From Psychrobacillus sp. OK028 (lineage in GTDB: Bacteria; Bacillota; Bacilli; Bacillales_A; Planococcaceae): 64,000 nt of DNA. Each line of letters starts with the position of its first letter. Position 1 is the first letter of the stretch. The position numbers and the translations under genes are program-made. The notes beneath the pieces were generated by a model, which had not been told where the DNA came from, ran no database searches, and saw nothing but the letters and a program-made list of their open reading frames with translations. The stretch spans positions 62,001-126,000 of the forward strand of contig NZ_FNHY01000009.1 in NCBI RefSeq assembly GCF_900103605.1, given 5' to 3'. Positions 8,052 to 16,858 of the stretch are shown here, one piece after another.

Positions 8052-9266
8052 ATGAAAATACATAATGGATCACTTTATTGGCCAACTACTACAAAGCAGT
8101 TCACACCTAAAACAACTTATGAAAAACTAGATATATATGATGTCGTAATAGTTGGCTCTGGGATGTCCGGATCACTTACTGCACTTGCATTAGCAGAAAG
8201 TGGTCTGAAAATAGCAATATTAGACAAACGCGAGATTGCAACAGGTAGCTCTAGTGCAAATACAGGACTACTGCAATACTCCAACGATATTATGCTGCAT
8301 GAGCTAATCGGACAAATAGGCGAAAAGGATGCTGTTCGATTCTATCAGCTTTGCTATGAATCTATGGATTACCTAGAAAATATTGCTAGGGGCCTTCCCT
8401 TCGAAGTAGACTTTATCCGGAGACCAAGCATTTGTTTTGCTAGCGATGAAAACGATGTAGAAAAGATAAAAGCTGAATATGATACTTTGAAAAAATATGG
8501 CTTTCCTTGCGACTATTGGGGAAGAAATGAAATGGCTGAAAAAATGCCTTTTTCAAAACATGGAGCATTAGTAACATTTGGAGATGCAGAGATTAATCCA
8601 CTGAAGTTTGTCCATGGAATTTTAACAAAGCTTGAGGCGTTAGGAGTACATTTATTTCCATATACAGAGGTATTGGATGTATTTGAGAACAACGATTCTT
8701 TAGAAATACGTACATCTGGTCAATCCTTTTATGCCAAACAAATCACCTACACAACAGGCTATGAAACAACTCCTGTAGGTAAGCGGATTGGAGCCGATAT
8801 TAATCGTTCCTATGCATTTGTCAGCAACCCCATTCCAAGTTTTAGTGATTGGTATGAACAAGCGTTAATATGGGAAACAAAGCGACCTTATTTATATATT
8901 CGATCAACAGTTGACGGAAGGTTAATTGTGGGGGGATTAGATGAGGATAAACCAGAAGCACCAGAATCTGATGAAATCATTCAACAGCGAGCAGAAAACT
9001 TATTGCAACAAGCAAAGGAGCTCTTCCCTGCCTACGATATTCAGATAGATTATGCGTATGCTGCAAGCTTTGGTGAGTCAATTGACAATATTCCATTCAT
9101 AGGAGAACATCCAACAAAGAAAAATCACTTTTATCTACTTGGATATGGTGGCAATGGAACAGTATATAGCATGCTAGGATCACAAATATTAAAGGATTTA
9201 ATATTTGGCAATCGAAATGAGGATGCAGAGCTTGTGGGGCTTGAGCGGAAGTATGGAATAGCATAA
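8052..9266 (+). CDS. FAD-dependent oxidoreductase (DAO family)
   Basis: 404 residues of the D-amino acid oxidase / glycine oxidase family. The FAD-binding site VVIVGSGMSGSLTALALAESG is at about residues 31-51, followed by ILDKREIATGSSSANTGLL, where FAD contacts are made; the C-terminal GYGGNGTVYSMLGSQILKDLI is the second FAD contact. These enzymes oxidise amines or amino acids, passing electrons to oxygen or another acceptor; the substrate cannot be read here. The 30-residue N-terminal extension before the FAD motif is somewhat longer than usual. GGAGAAAGAAAG precedes the ATG. It is monocistronic, with a pentanucleotide tract after it. Confidence 0.85.
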   Translation: MKIHNGSLYWPTTTKQFTPKTTYEKLDIYDVVIVGSGMSGSLTALALAESGLKIAILDKREIATGSSSANTGLLQYSNDIMLHELIGQIGEKDAVRFYQLCYESMDYLENIARGLPFEVDFIRRPSICFASDENDVEKIKAEYDTLKKYGFPCDYWGRNEMAEKMPFSKHGALVTFGDAEINPLKFVHGILTKLEALGVHLFPYTEVLDVFENNDSLEIRTSGQSFYAKQITYTTGYETTPVGKRIGADINRSYAFVSNPIPSFSDWYEQALIWETKRPYLYIRSTVDGRLIVGGLDEDKPEAPESDEIIQQRAENLLQQAKELFPAYDIQIDYAYAASFGESIDNIPFIGEHPTKKNHFYLLGYGGNGTVYSMLGSQILKDLIFGNRNEDAELVGLERKYGIA

Positions 9267-9290
9267 AAGAAGACGTGATTTGTATCATTT

Positions 9291-9333
9291 AAGATAAGAT
9301 AAGATAAGATAAGATAAGATAAGATAAGATAAG
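9291..9333 (+). repeat. AAGAT pentanucleotide tandem repeat (8 copies plus AAG)
   Basis: Eight perfect AAGAT units run from 9291 to 9330 and lead straight into a hairpin. Such perfect short tandem repeats change copy number by slippage. The tract is intergenic, 24 bases past the oxidoreductase stop. Confidence 0.97.
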
Positions 9334-9385
9334 CCTGTAGAGGTTCATGAATTAAGCAAGAACCTCTCTGGAGTTTTCCAGGCTT
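9331..9385. other. nested hairpin at the border of the polysaccharide locus
   Basis: Outer stem AAGCCTG (9331-9337) / CAGGCTT (9379-9385) encloses the stem AGAGGTTC (9339-9346) / GAACCTCT (9360-9367). A third short stem CTGGA / TCCAG (9368-9381) competes with the outer one. It could end transcripts from either side, but neither side has a proper run of T, so I call it a structured element rather than a terminator. Confidence 0.6.
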
Positions 9386-9420
9386 ATTCAAAATCTAGCT
9401 ATATAAAATGCACCCAGTAT

Positions 9421-10050
9421 TTAACCATTCATTTTTGATTTTCTAATAAATTTGGCAGTAACCATCTCTTTAGTCCATAAGATATTCCTATACGTTTTGG
9501 CTCTTAAGGTATTTGTTGAAAACATAACTTTTGTATAGAATGCATTGGAAGATTCTTTAGGAATATACTTGTAATTTAATTGGAAAGCATCCACTCGTGA
9601 ATATTCTTTCATACTTCTAGCTTGTAAATAACGAGATAACTTATTCAAAGTATCTCCACTTTCTAATAAACCATTTAGAGAGAAAACGATACTCTTCTTT
9701 CTTTTAATTAATGCATCAAAAACAAACATAATAATTCGATCTTTATCTCGGTCTTTTGCAATAATATCCATACAATTACCTTCATCCTGAGCTATAAAAT
9801 AAAGCTTATAACCAAACCAAGTTTGTTTAAATTGAAAAGGAAAAAATGCAATAATTCGGTTATGCTCTTTTACCGCATAGATTTCTACACCTTTTTCTTC
9901 CCCTAAAGCTTCCCACAAACTATAAACATACTCATACTCTAAAAACGGGTTTGTATTTTGGTTTGCTTCTAATATTGCTAACCATTCCTTCTCGTATATA
10001 CTCAAATGTTTAAAGGTGTTTATGAAAACGAGTTCCAAATGATCCTCCAT
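9421..10050 (-). CDS. truncated GNAT-type acetyltransferase (CelD/BioF2-like)
   Basis: About 209 residues resembling only the N-terminal half of the 330-370-residue acetyltransferases found in many polysaccharide loci; NPFLEYEYVYSLWEALGEEKGVEIY and IIAFFPFQFKQTWFGYKLYF are the recognisable parts. The C-terminal acyl-CoA-binding half is missing and the last 30 residues are basic and unlike the family. The start is uncertain: ATG at 10050 or GTG at 10095, neither with a good ribosome site. As the last gene of the locus, next to a tandem repeat, it is probably a decayed remnant, though a short functional protein cannot be excluded. Confidence 0.5.
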   Translation of the reverse strand: MEDHLELVFINTFKHLSIYEKEWLAILEANQNTNPFLEYEYVYSLWEALGEEKGVEIYAVKEHNRIIAFFPFQFKQTWFGYKLYFIAQDEGNCMDIIAKDRDKDRIIMFVFDALIKRKKSIVFSLNGLLESGDTLNKLSRYLQARSMKEYSRVDAFQLNYKYIPKESSNAFYTKVMFSTNTLRAKTYRNILWTKEMVTAKFIRKSKMNG

Positions 10051-10129
10051 TCTTATTAAGTTTGTTTTATAAGAAAATAAAACTGATGCTAACACAAAAT
10101 TTATTTGTTAGGAATTCTCATTTTATCTT

Positions 10130-10834
10130 CTAATATATAAGCTCAAAATCGTCTAACATTAAATTTATTTGTTCTAGTGAATTGAACATCATGACATCCA
10201 ATATTGATAAATTAGGTACAAATTTATTTTTAACAAATTGAGGGTATCTTATATCATTAGTTTTCAAGAACTTTAGTTCAATACCATGTAATTCAAAATC
10301 AAGATTTGAATATAAAGATTGACCACCAATTGGATTAATGTATTGCTCTGATGAAAGCAAATTGCAAATTTCTATAATCTTAGCTTGCCCTTTAAGTCCG
10401 CTTCTTTTAGGGATTTCTGAAGAATTTATTATTTCTGTATCAATACTTAAATAACGACAAACCTCTTTAATCGAAAACTCTAGGTATTTTGCTAGATTCT
10501 TTTCAGTTTGGTTTATCACACTCTCCACTATAGGAAAAACTTTCTCAATAAAAGGAGCTTTACTATATGATGCTCCGATTGTTTTTAGTAAGTCCTCGTT
10601 ATAATTAAGATCGTGACTAACCTCAATTTCATTAATTAGCTTATTTTGACTAACCTTATTTAATCTCACATTAAATAACTTAGACTGTCCATTCACTAAT
10701 ATGTTATTTCTATTTATCCATCCACGCTTTATAAAATTTACATCATCGTAGATTACGAATTTATCAACTGCGTTAATTAATTGCCAATATCCTATATACG
10801 GGAGAAAATAAGGTTGCATAATGGCTACTTTCAA
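10130..10834 (-). CDS. WbqC family protein
   Basis: 234 residues, full length for the WbqC-like family. It starts MKVAIMQPYFLPYIGYWQLI, the diagnostic beginning of this family, with YDDVNFIKRGWINRN shortly after. WbqC-like proteins occur in O-antigen and capsule loci and are thought to modify sugar residues, but the reaction is not established. The TTG start at 10834 is preceded by AAGGAAGTGAG at suitable distance. It lies 145 bases after the polymerase gene and before the truncated acetyltransferase. Confidence 0.85.
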   Translation of the reverse strand: MKVAIMQPYFLPYIGYWQLINAVDKFVIYDDVNFIKRGWINRNNILVNGQSKLFNVRLNKVSQNKLINEIEVSHDLNYNEDLLKTIGASYSKAPFIEKVFPIVESVINQTEKNLAKYLEFSIKEVCRYLSIDTEIINSSEIPKRSGLKGQAKIIEICNLLSSEQYINPIGGQSLYSNLDFELHGIELKFLKTNDIRYPQFVKNKFVPNLSILDVMMFNSLEQINLMLDDFELIY

Positions 10835-10979
10835 AACTCACTTCCTTTTTATACTATAATGAATTCAATATGCAAATTTGAATATATATCATATTGAAAT
10901 TTCTACCCAAATTATTTTTCGGTATCTTGTATTAAAATTAATATAAAATTTTAATGATCCTAGTAAATAGGGGATTAAA

Positions 10980-12314
10980 CTAATTAATTTTAAATTTGTA
11001 TATCAGATTAAATATTAACAAAGGAATATAAAAGCCTATTGTATATGCAAAGCTACTCAATAGGTCACCTCTTAGAATAAAAAAGAAAAATCCAATAAAA
11101 AAAAGAAAATAAATACTTATAAATCGTAGGGGTTCATTATAGTTCCAGTATCTTGTATCAATTTTTTTATTTAAGATTCCCAATAAAAATGGACCAATTA
11201 TAAAAAATACAAATCCAAAGTTTATTAGCACCTCAGCAATTAAAGGGGAAGATATATTAAGAAATTCTAGACCCAATGATTCCCCTACATAAGCTCCTGA
11301 TCCAACAGGTTTGGTTATCCATAGAGATCTAGGTATAAAAAACAATAACGCTCCCAACAATTGATAACCATTAGAAGGTCCTTCAATTATTACAACCTCA
11401 ATTGTGCGCATTAACATTGAATATGCATCAAAATGACCACTTGATAGTTCAATAAACTGAAATGTCATATCTGAGAACACATCACCAAATGTAGATCTTC
11501 TAAATAAATCTAGTGTCGGAAAAATTATAACTATTCCTATTAAGAATAAGATATCAAAAGAAATTTTCTTATTGAAAATTAATAAAATAATACCAATATA
11601 AACAGCCGCGGCATGATATCTCGAAACTGCAGTTGGAAAATTAGTTATTACAACTATAATTAAAACTATAATCAATAAGAATCTTAATCTTTTAAACTCA
11701 TTTTTTTCTCGGGATATAATAAATAAGTAACTAAAAAAAAGTGCTGGAAACGGCCTAACCGATGTACTTAGTATTAAAGAAATTGATTGCAAAACAGGTG
11801 CATCTGCTCCTGCCCTTGAAAATAAATTAGGTATCCCCCCCACACTGAAGACCGTAATTACTGAGGACAATACTGTTAAGAAAAATCCTAGAATAATATA
11901 CTTATTGCCTTGTGGTAAGAAATGACCTGTTTTTTTTGCAGCTGGCATCAAAAAATATGTCGTTAAATAAATTATTAACCAAACTATAATTAGAAGATTT
12001 CCTAAAATAATTACTCTCTCATTAATATTCCATTGCCATGGGAATGACCTAGTTACATATTGATGTAAAGGTGCTAAAAATAAAAAAATCAGAAAAAAAT
12101 AACCATGAATTTTATATAAACTGAACTCATATTTTAAAGATGTTATTGAATTATAAAAACTAAGTCCACCTATAATAATAAAAGTTGTTAAAATAATTGG
12201 ATCAAAATTAATAAGGTTTTTAAAGATAGAAATTAAATAAGTTATTACAAATAGTGTAATACTGCATAAAACAAAGTATCTTTTTAGGAAGTTTTTAGTA
12301 ATCTTATTTTCCAA
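10980..12314 (-). CDS. wzy: oligosaccharide repeat-unit polymerase (Wzy-like)
   Basis: Very hydrophobic protein of about 444 residues with some 11-13 predicted membrane segments and a large extracytoplasmic loop near residues 290-350, the architecture of Wzy polymerases, which join lipid-linked repeat units on the outer face of the membrane. Sequence identity between such proteins is low, so the call rests on topology, composition and position between glycosyltransferases in a locus that also has a flippase. The TTG at 12314 follows GAAGG by 9 bases; an ATG at 12323 overlaps that site. Base composition is strongly AT-rich, as is usual for serotype-specific genes. Confidence 0.8.
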   Translation of the reverse strand: MENKITKNFLKRYFVLCSITLFVITYLISIFKNLINFDPIILTTFIIIGGLSFYNSITSLKYEFSLYKIHGYFFLIFLFLAPLHQYVTRSFPWQWNINERVIILGNLLIIVWLIIYLTTYFLMPAAKKTGHFLPQGNKYIILGFFLTVLSSVITVFSVGGIPNLFSRAGADAPVLQSISLILSTSVRPFPALFFSYLFIISREKNEFKRLRFLLIIVLIIVVITNFPTAVSRYHAAAVYIGIILLIFNKKISFDILFLIGIVIIFPTLDLFRRSTFGDVFSDMTFQFIELSSGHFDAYSMLMRTIEVVIIEGPSNGYQLLGALLFFIPRSLWITKPVGSGAYVGESLGLEFLNISSPLIAEVLINFGFVFFIIGPFLLGILNKKIDTRYWNYNEPLRFISIYFLFFIGFFFFILRGDLLSSFAYTIGFYIPLLIFNLIYKFKIN

Positions 12315-12365
12315 TGATATCATCCTTCTTTGGAAAAATTCCTCAAAAAAAATAGAGTAATATAT

Positions 12366-13562
12366 CTATCTAGAATATAAATTTATATATTCTTTGAAAC
12401 ATTTATCTTTGTCATAGAGTAATATAGAGCGTTCTATACATTTATCTGTATAAATTCCTTTATCTTCGTTTTTTAGCATACGTATTAAATCAAGAACCTG
12501 GGTAATATTTCCTTGTGCTACTATAAAACCACTTTTACTATCTATACTTTCTACACTTCCCCCAGTATTGTATGTGATAACAGGTGTACCACAAGCTAAC
12601 GACTCTAAATTAGTGGTAGGAAAGTTATCCTCTAATGTCAAATTTACAAAGACATCCGCTAATGTATAAATCTCTGCTAATTCTTTCACGTTATTTGTAC
12701 GGGTTATTCCAACAACGTTAGGTGGGAGTCCTTTTTTTTGCTTTTCGGTAAGACCTACCAAAATTATCTTTTCATTATCGTTTAATCTATTCGATAATTC
12801 GATAAAGTTCTTAAAACCCTTCCTTTCACTCCATCCGCTTGCAACACCTAAAATAATAAAATCATCTGTTAAATTTTGTTTCTTCTTAATACTGCTTTTT
12901 GTTGGTTTAAAAACATTTAAATCTATTCCGTTATTAATTATCTTAATTGGATATTCACCCAGGAAGGATTTCTCTACTAACCCTGCTAGCCATTTAGAAG
13001 GAGTCACGATAGTAAGATTTTTTACACCTTTAAATATTTTTTTCTTCATAAAGTAATTATTTTCAGAATTATCACACATCAAACTGCTAGGATATTCTTT
13101 TGTTTGTGGACATTTAAAGCATCCTGTTTTCCACTTGTTACAATCAATAAAATCAAAGTGACTGCAGTGTCCTGTAAAAGACCAACAATCATGTAAAGTC
13201 CAAATAACAGGTTTATTCGATCTTTTAAGATATTCGAATAGTATTTCTATATTAATAAAATAACCGTGAATGTTATGCAAATGAATGATATCTGGATCTA
13301 ACTTTTCTACTTCTTTGATAAATTTACTTGTAGCTTTCGTTGAACCAAATCCGTGTTTATCATAAATTCTTGTTAAAGCAACATGTGAATAATTATCAAA
13401 GTCTGTTCCTACTCTAAGTGCTGTATCACAATTTTGTGGAGTGCCTCTACCATATGCAATATAGCTCTCATGTCCCTGCTTTAATAAAATGTCATGGATA
13501 TCCGTTGCTATTCTACCTGTACTTCCTATTCCACAGACGGAGTTTATCTGTAGTACTTTCAT
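12366..13562 (-). CDS. glycosyltransferase family 4 (WcaC/GT4-like)
   Basis: 398-residue retaining glycosyltransferase of GT-B fold. The N-terminal acceptor domain has VLQINSVCGIGSTGRIATDI and HLHNIHGYFINI; the donor domain holds ILGVASGWSERKGF and the family-4 signature ADVFVNLTLEDNFPTTNLESLACGTPV, with the E-x7-E type motif. The stretch CSHFDFIDCNKWKTGCFKCP carries four cysteines and is common in colanic-acid-type transferases. Its ATG overlaps the stop of the epimerase gene by four bases, so the two are translationally coupled. The transferred sugar is not known; the adjacent FucNAc genes make that a candidate. Confidence 0.88.
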   Translation of the reverse strand: MKVLQINSVCGIGSTGRIATDIHDILLKQGHESYIAYGRGTPQNCDTALRVGTDFDNYSHVALTRIYDKHGFGSTKATSKFIKEVEKLDPDIIHLHNIHGYFINIEILFEYLKRSNKPVIWTLHDCWSFTGHCSHFDFIDCNKWKTGCFKCPQTKEYPSSLMCDNSENNYFMKKKIFKGVKNLTIVTPSKWLAGLVEKSFLGEYPIKIINNGIDLNVFKPTKSSIKKKQNLTDDFIILGVASGWSERKGFKNFIELSNRLNDNEKIILVGLTEKQKKGLPPNVVGITRTNNVKELAEIYTLADVFVNLTLEDNFPTTNLESLACGTPVITYNTGGSVESIDSKSGFIVAQGNITQVLDLIRMLKNEDKGIYTDKCIERSILLYDKDKCFKEYINLYSR

Positions 13563-14689
13563 TTGTTGTTACTCCAAACAATTCTATTCACATAATCTGT
13601 ATATGAAATAATTATCCTCAGTACCTTATCTGAGACGTTTGGCATACTATAATCAGCCACTTCTCTCAAAGTATTAGTATATTGAGTTTCCAATATCTCT
13701 AATCCCTGCAATATTCTTTCTTTTTTTAAACCAACCATCATTACTGCTGCCTCTTCCATCGCCTCTGGTCTTTCATGTGCTTGTCTTAAATTAAGTGCTC
13801 TAAACCTAAGTATGGAAGATTCTTCACTTATAGTCCCACTATCACTTAAAACTGCTTTTGCTTTAGTTTGAAGCTTAATATAATCATTAAATCCTAGTGG
13901 TTTTATTGTTTTAACCAATGGGTTAAACTCTATTCCCTTAGTATTTATCATACTTTTCGTTCTAGGGTGCGTACTTACAATCACAGGCATATGAAACTTT
14001 TTTGCAAGAGCATTTAAACTATCAACTAAATCTAAAAAATTAGTTTCCGTATTAATATTTTCTTCTCTGTGTGCAGACACTACAAAATATTTTCCTTCCT
14101 CAAGTCCCAAGCTCTCTAATATAGCTGATTTTTCGATATCATCTTTTCTAGTGTTGAGAACTTCAAACATCGGACTTCCAGTTTTAATAATTCTATCTGC
14201 AGGCAAACCCTCTCTTAACAAATACTCTCTAGCAATATCACTATAAGTTAAGTTAATGTCGGCAATATGATCGACAATCTTTCTATTCGTTTCTTCCGGA
14301 ACCCTCTGATCAAAGCATCTATTTCCAGCTTCCATATGAAAAATGGGAATATGCCTTCTTTTTGCTGCTATTGCACATAAACAACTATTTGTATCTCCTA
14401 AGACTAGCAAGGCATCTGGTTTTACTTCTTCCATAATAGAATCTATATTAATTAGGATATTTCCAATGGTTTCAACTGCTGTTATAGCAGCAGCATTTAG
14501 GAAAAAATTTGGCTTATTTAAATTAAAATCTTTAAAAAACACTTCATTTAGTTCATAATCATAGTTTTGTCCCGTATGAACAAGTATATGTTCAATAGCA
14601 TTAGACTCTTCTAATTTATTTATAACAGCTGACAATCGTATAATCTCTGGTCTAGTACCAACTACTGTCATGACTTTTAATTTTTTCAT
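13559..14689 (-). CDS. capG: UDP-N-acetylglucosamine 2-epimerase-type enzyme (CapG/FnlC)
   Basis: 376 residues of the WecB/CapG epimerase family: VVGTRPEIIRLSAVI at the N-terminus, VLGDTNSCLCAIAAKRRHIPIFHMEAGNR in the middle, SAHREENI and LSDSGTISEESSIL further on. In UDP-L-FucNAc synthesis CapG makes the final 2-epimerisation. The assignment to CapG rather than plain WecB rests on its place directly after CapE and CapF and on the CapG-type FRALNLRQAHERPEAMEE segment. It is 2 bases after capF and overlaps the next glycosyltransferase by 4 bases. Confidence 0.92.
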   Translation of the reverse strand: MKKLKVMTVVGTRPEIIRLSAVINKLEESNAIEHILVHTGQNYDYELNEVFFKDFNLNKPNFFLNAAAITAVETIGNILINIDSIMEEVKPDALLVLGDTNSCLCAIAAKRRHIPIFHMEAGNRCFDQRVPEETNRKIVDHIADINLTYSDIAREYLLREGLPADRIIKTGSPMFEVLNTRKDDIEKSAILESLGLEEGKYFVVSAHREENINTETNFLDLVDSLNALAKKFHMPVIVSTHPRTKSMINTKGIEFNPLVKTIKPLGFNDYIKLQTKAKAVLSDSGTISEESSILRFRALNLRQAHERPEAMEEAAVMMVGLKKERILQGLEILETQYTNTLREVADYSMPNVSDKVLRIIISYTDYVNRIVWSNNK

Positions 14690-14691
14690 AG

Positions 14692-15804
14692 TTATACCTC
14701 TAAATAGGAAGTATCTGGATTTTTAGGATTAAAACACTCATTTACCCACATAACAGTGACCAGATCGCTATCACCAATATTTACAATTGAATGTGAATAT
14801 CCTACAGGAATATCGACTACCTGAAGTTTTTCACCACTTACTTGGTATTCAATAATATCTGCCGAATGAATTTCCCTGAATCTTATGAGGCCTTCCCCGC
14901 TCACCACTAGAAACTTTTCATTTTTAGTATGATGCCAGTGGTTACCTTTTGTAATTCCTGGTTTGGACACATTCACTGAAACTTGTCCTCTATCAGATGT
15001 TCGCAGAAATTCGGTGAATGAACCTCTATTATCTACATTCATCTTAAGATCATATGAAAACTGGTCCTTAGGTAAAAAGCTTAAATATGTACTATAAAGC
15101 TTTTTCGTGAAGTCATCTTCCATATTAGGTATACTTAATGTCGTTCTACTCTCTTTGAAACTTTCAATATGATCTACTAATTCATCAAGTTTAATTGGAT
15201 AGGTTTTTTGTATGGTGCAATAACTATTATTGAGTTTTGTAGGTGAGCCCTGTAATGCTCCTACAAATTCCTCTAAAACATCGTCTATATAACAAAGAGT
15301 AAGCTCCGCTTCTGGATCATTAACTTTAATGTCTAAATTTCTTGCAATATTATAACAATATGTTGCTACTACTGAATTATAATTAGGTTTACTCCATTTT
15401 CCGAACAAATTGGGAAGCCTATATACATAGACCTCTCCTCCTGTTTCTTTTGAGAAGTTGAATATTACTTCTTCTGCCAACTTTTTACTTTCACCATAAG
15501 AAGTATTTTTTTCCGCTTGGATCGATGAAGTAATAAGAACAGGTGATTTGTTATTATGCATCTTTAGAAATTCTAACAGTTTAGAAGTAAACCGGAAGTT
15601 ACCTTCCATAAATTCTTCTTCATTTTCCGGTCTGTTTATACCTGCCAAATGAAAAACAAACTCACATTCTTTTGTAAATTGTTTGAGATTTTCCAATGTA
15701 TTTTCTCTCGTAAATAAAAATAGATCCTCATACCCTCTATTTTTCAATTCTGCAACTAAGTTTTTACCAACAAAACCGGATGCTCCAGTTATAAGAATTT
15801 TCAA
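14692..15804 (-). CDS. capF: UDP-2-acetamido-2,6-dideoxy-hexulose reductase, CapF/FnlB type
   Basis: Two-domain enzyme of 370 residues. The N-terminal SDR domain has the NAD(P) loop GASGFVGKNL and the active-site pair in YGESKKLAEE. The C-terminal part (about 255-370) is a cupin with KGNHWHHTKNEKFLVVSGEG, whose histidines bind zinc. CapF works second in the CapE-CapF-CapG route to UDP-N-acetyl-L-fucosamine. I prefer the TTG at 15804 (MKILITGASG) because AAAGGATGG lies 7 bases before it; the ATG at 15816 sits on that site. With this start, capE's TGA and capF's TTG overlap by four bases. Confidence 0.93.
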   Translation of the reverse strand: MKILITGASGFVGKNLVAELKNRGYEDLFLFTRENTLENLKQFTKECEFVFHLAGINRPENEEEFMEGNFRFTSKLLEFLKMHNNKSPVLITSSIQAEKNTSYGESKKLAEEVIFNFSKETGGEVYVYRLPNLFGKWSKPNYNSVVATYCYNIARNLDIKVNDPEAELTLCYIDDVLEEFVGALQGSPTKLNNSYCTIQKTYPIKLDELVDHIESFKESRTTLSIPNMEDDFTKKLYSTYLSFLPKDQFSYDLKMNVDNRGSFTEFLRTSDRGQVSVNVSKPGITKGNHWHHTKNEKFLVVSGEGLIRFREIHSADIIEYQVSGEKLQVVDIPVGYSHSIVNIGDSDLVTVMWVNECFNPKNPDTSYLEV

Positions 15805-16826
15805 AGGGTTTTCCATCCTTTCAATTCACTTTGAATATAAGGTAATTGAAGTAGTTTAACTTTTATCTGTTCAATTGATAGTCGATCGGTATTATGAGAG
15901 TTGTATTCTTCGTCCGATAAAAGGTTTTTATTTCCTTCTTCAAAATATTTATCGTAATTTAAATCCCGATTATCTGCTGGAACTCTATAAAACCCTTTTA
16001 AATCATCGGCAACAACATTTTCTTCTTTAGTTAATAACGTTTCAAAAAGTTTTTCTCCATGTCTTGTTCCAATAATCTTGATTTCATTATTAACTTTAAA
16101 TAATTCTTTTATTGCTTGTGCCAAGTCAGCAATTGTTGATGCTGGTGATTTTTGCACCATAATATCTCCTGAATTGGCGTGTTGAAATGCAAATATTACT
16201 AGATCAACAGCTTCTTCTAAACTCATTAAAAATCTTGTCATTTCTGGATCTGTTACCGTTAGTGCTTTTCCTGCTTTCAATTGTTCTACGAATAGTGGGA
16301 TAACCGATCCACGGGAAGCCATAACATTACCGTATCTTGTTGCACAGATTAGTGTTTGTTCAGGAATAACAGTTTTTGCTTTTGCAACAACGACTTTTTC
16401 CATCATGGCTTTTGAGATGCCCATTGCATTTATTGGATAAGCCGCTTTATCTGTTGAGAGACAAATTACCTTTTTCACTCCATATTCAATAGATGCATTC
16501 AATACATTTTCTGTCCCAATGACATTTGTTTTAACTGCTTCCATTGGAAAAAATTCACATGATGGAACCTGCTTCAGAGCTGCAGCATGAAAGACATAGT
16601 CCACTTCATGCATTGCGTACTTAACACTAGCTAAATCTCTTACATCCCCTATATAGAACTTCAGTTTGTTGTTATTATTATATAATTTGCGCATATCATC
16701 TTGTTTTTTCTCATCCCGTGAAAAAATTCGAATTTCTTTTATATCGGTATTTAAGAAGCGATTCATTACAGCATTTCCAAATGATCCTGTTCCACCTGTA
16801 ATAAGTAATGTTTTATCTTTAAACAT
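15801..16826 (-). CDS. capE: UDP-GlcNAc 4,6-dehydratase / 5-epimerase, CapE/FnlA type
   Basis: 341-residue extended SDR of the CapE family, first enzyme of UDP-L-FucNAc synthesis. The NAD(P) site is GGTGSFGNAV at about residues 10-19. The catalytic region reads STDKAAYPINAMGISKAMMEK: as in known CapE proteins a methionine replaces the usual SDR tyrosine (M-x3-K instead of Y-x3-K). GTGAGG precedes the ATG. It heads the capE-capF-capG block, all overlapping or nearly so, and follows a glycosyltransferase gene by 32 bases. Confidence 0.93.
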   Translation of the reverse strand: MFKDKTLLITGGTGSFGNAVMNRFLNTDIKEIRIFSRDEKKQDDMRKLYNNNNKLKFYIGDVRDLASVKYAMHEVDYVFHAAALKQVPSCEFFPMEAVKTNVIGTENVLNASIEYGVKKVICLSTDKAAYPINAMGISKAMMEKVVVAKAKTVIPEQTLICATRYGNVMASRGSVIPLFVEQLKAGKALTVTDPEMTRFLMSLEEAVDLVIFAFQHANSGDIMVQKSPASTIADLAQAIKELFKVNNEIKIIGTRHGEKLFETLLTKEENVVADDLKGFYRVPADNRDLNYDKYFEEGNKNLLSDEEYNSHNTDRLSIEQIKVKLLQLPYIQSELKGWKTL

Positions 16827-16858
16827 TAAACCTCACATCATTTCTTTTAAAATAATAA

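Noticed and set aside
9301-9391. Minus-strand frames across the AAGAT repeat (LSYLI repeats)
   Set aside because: Product of the pentanucleotide tract only; no start signal or protein features.
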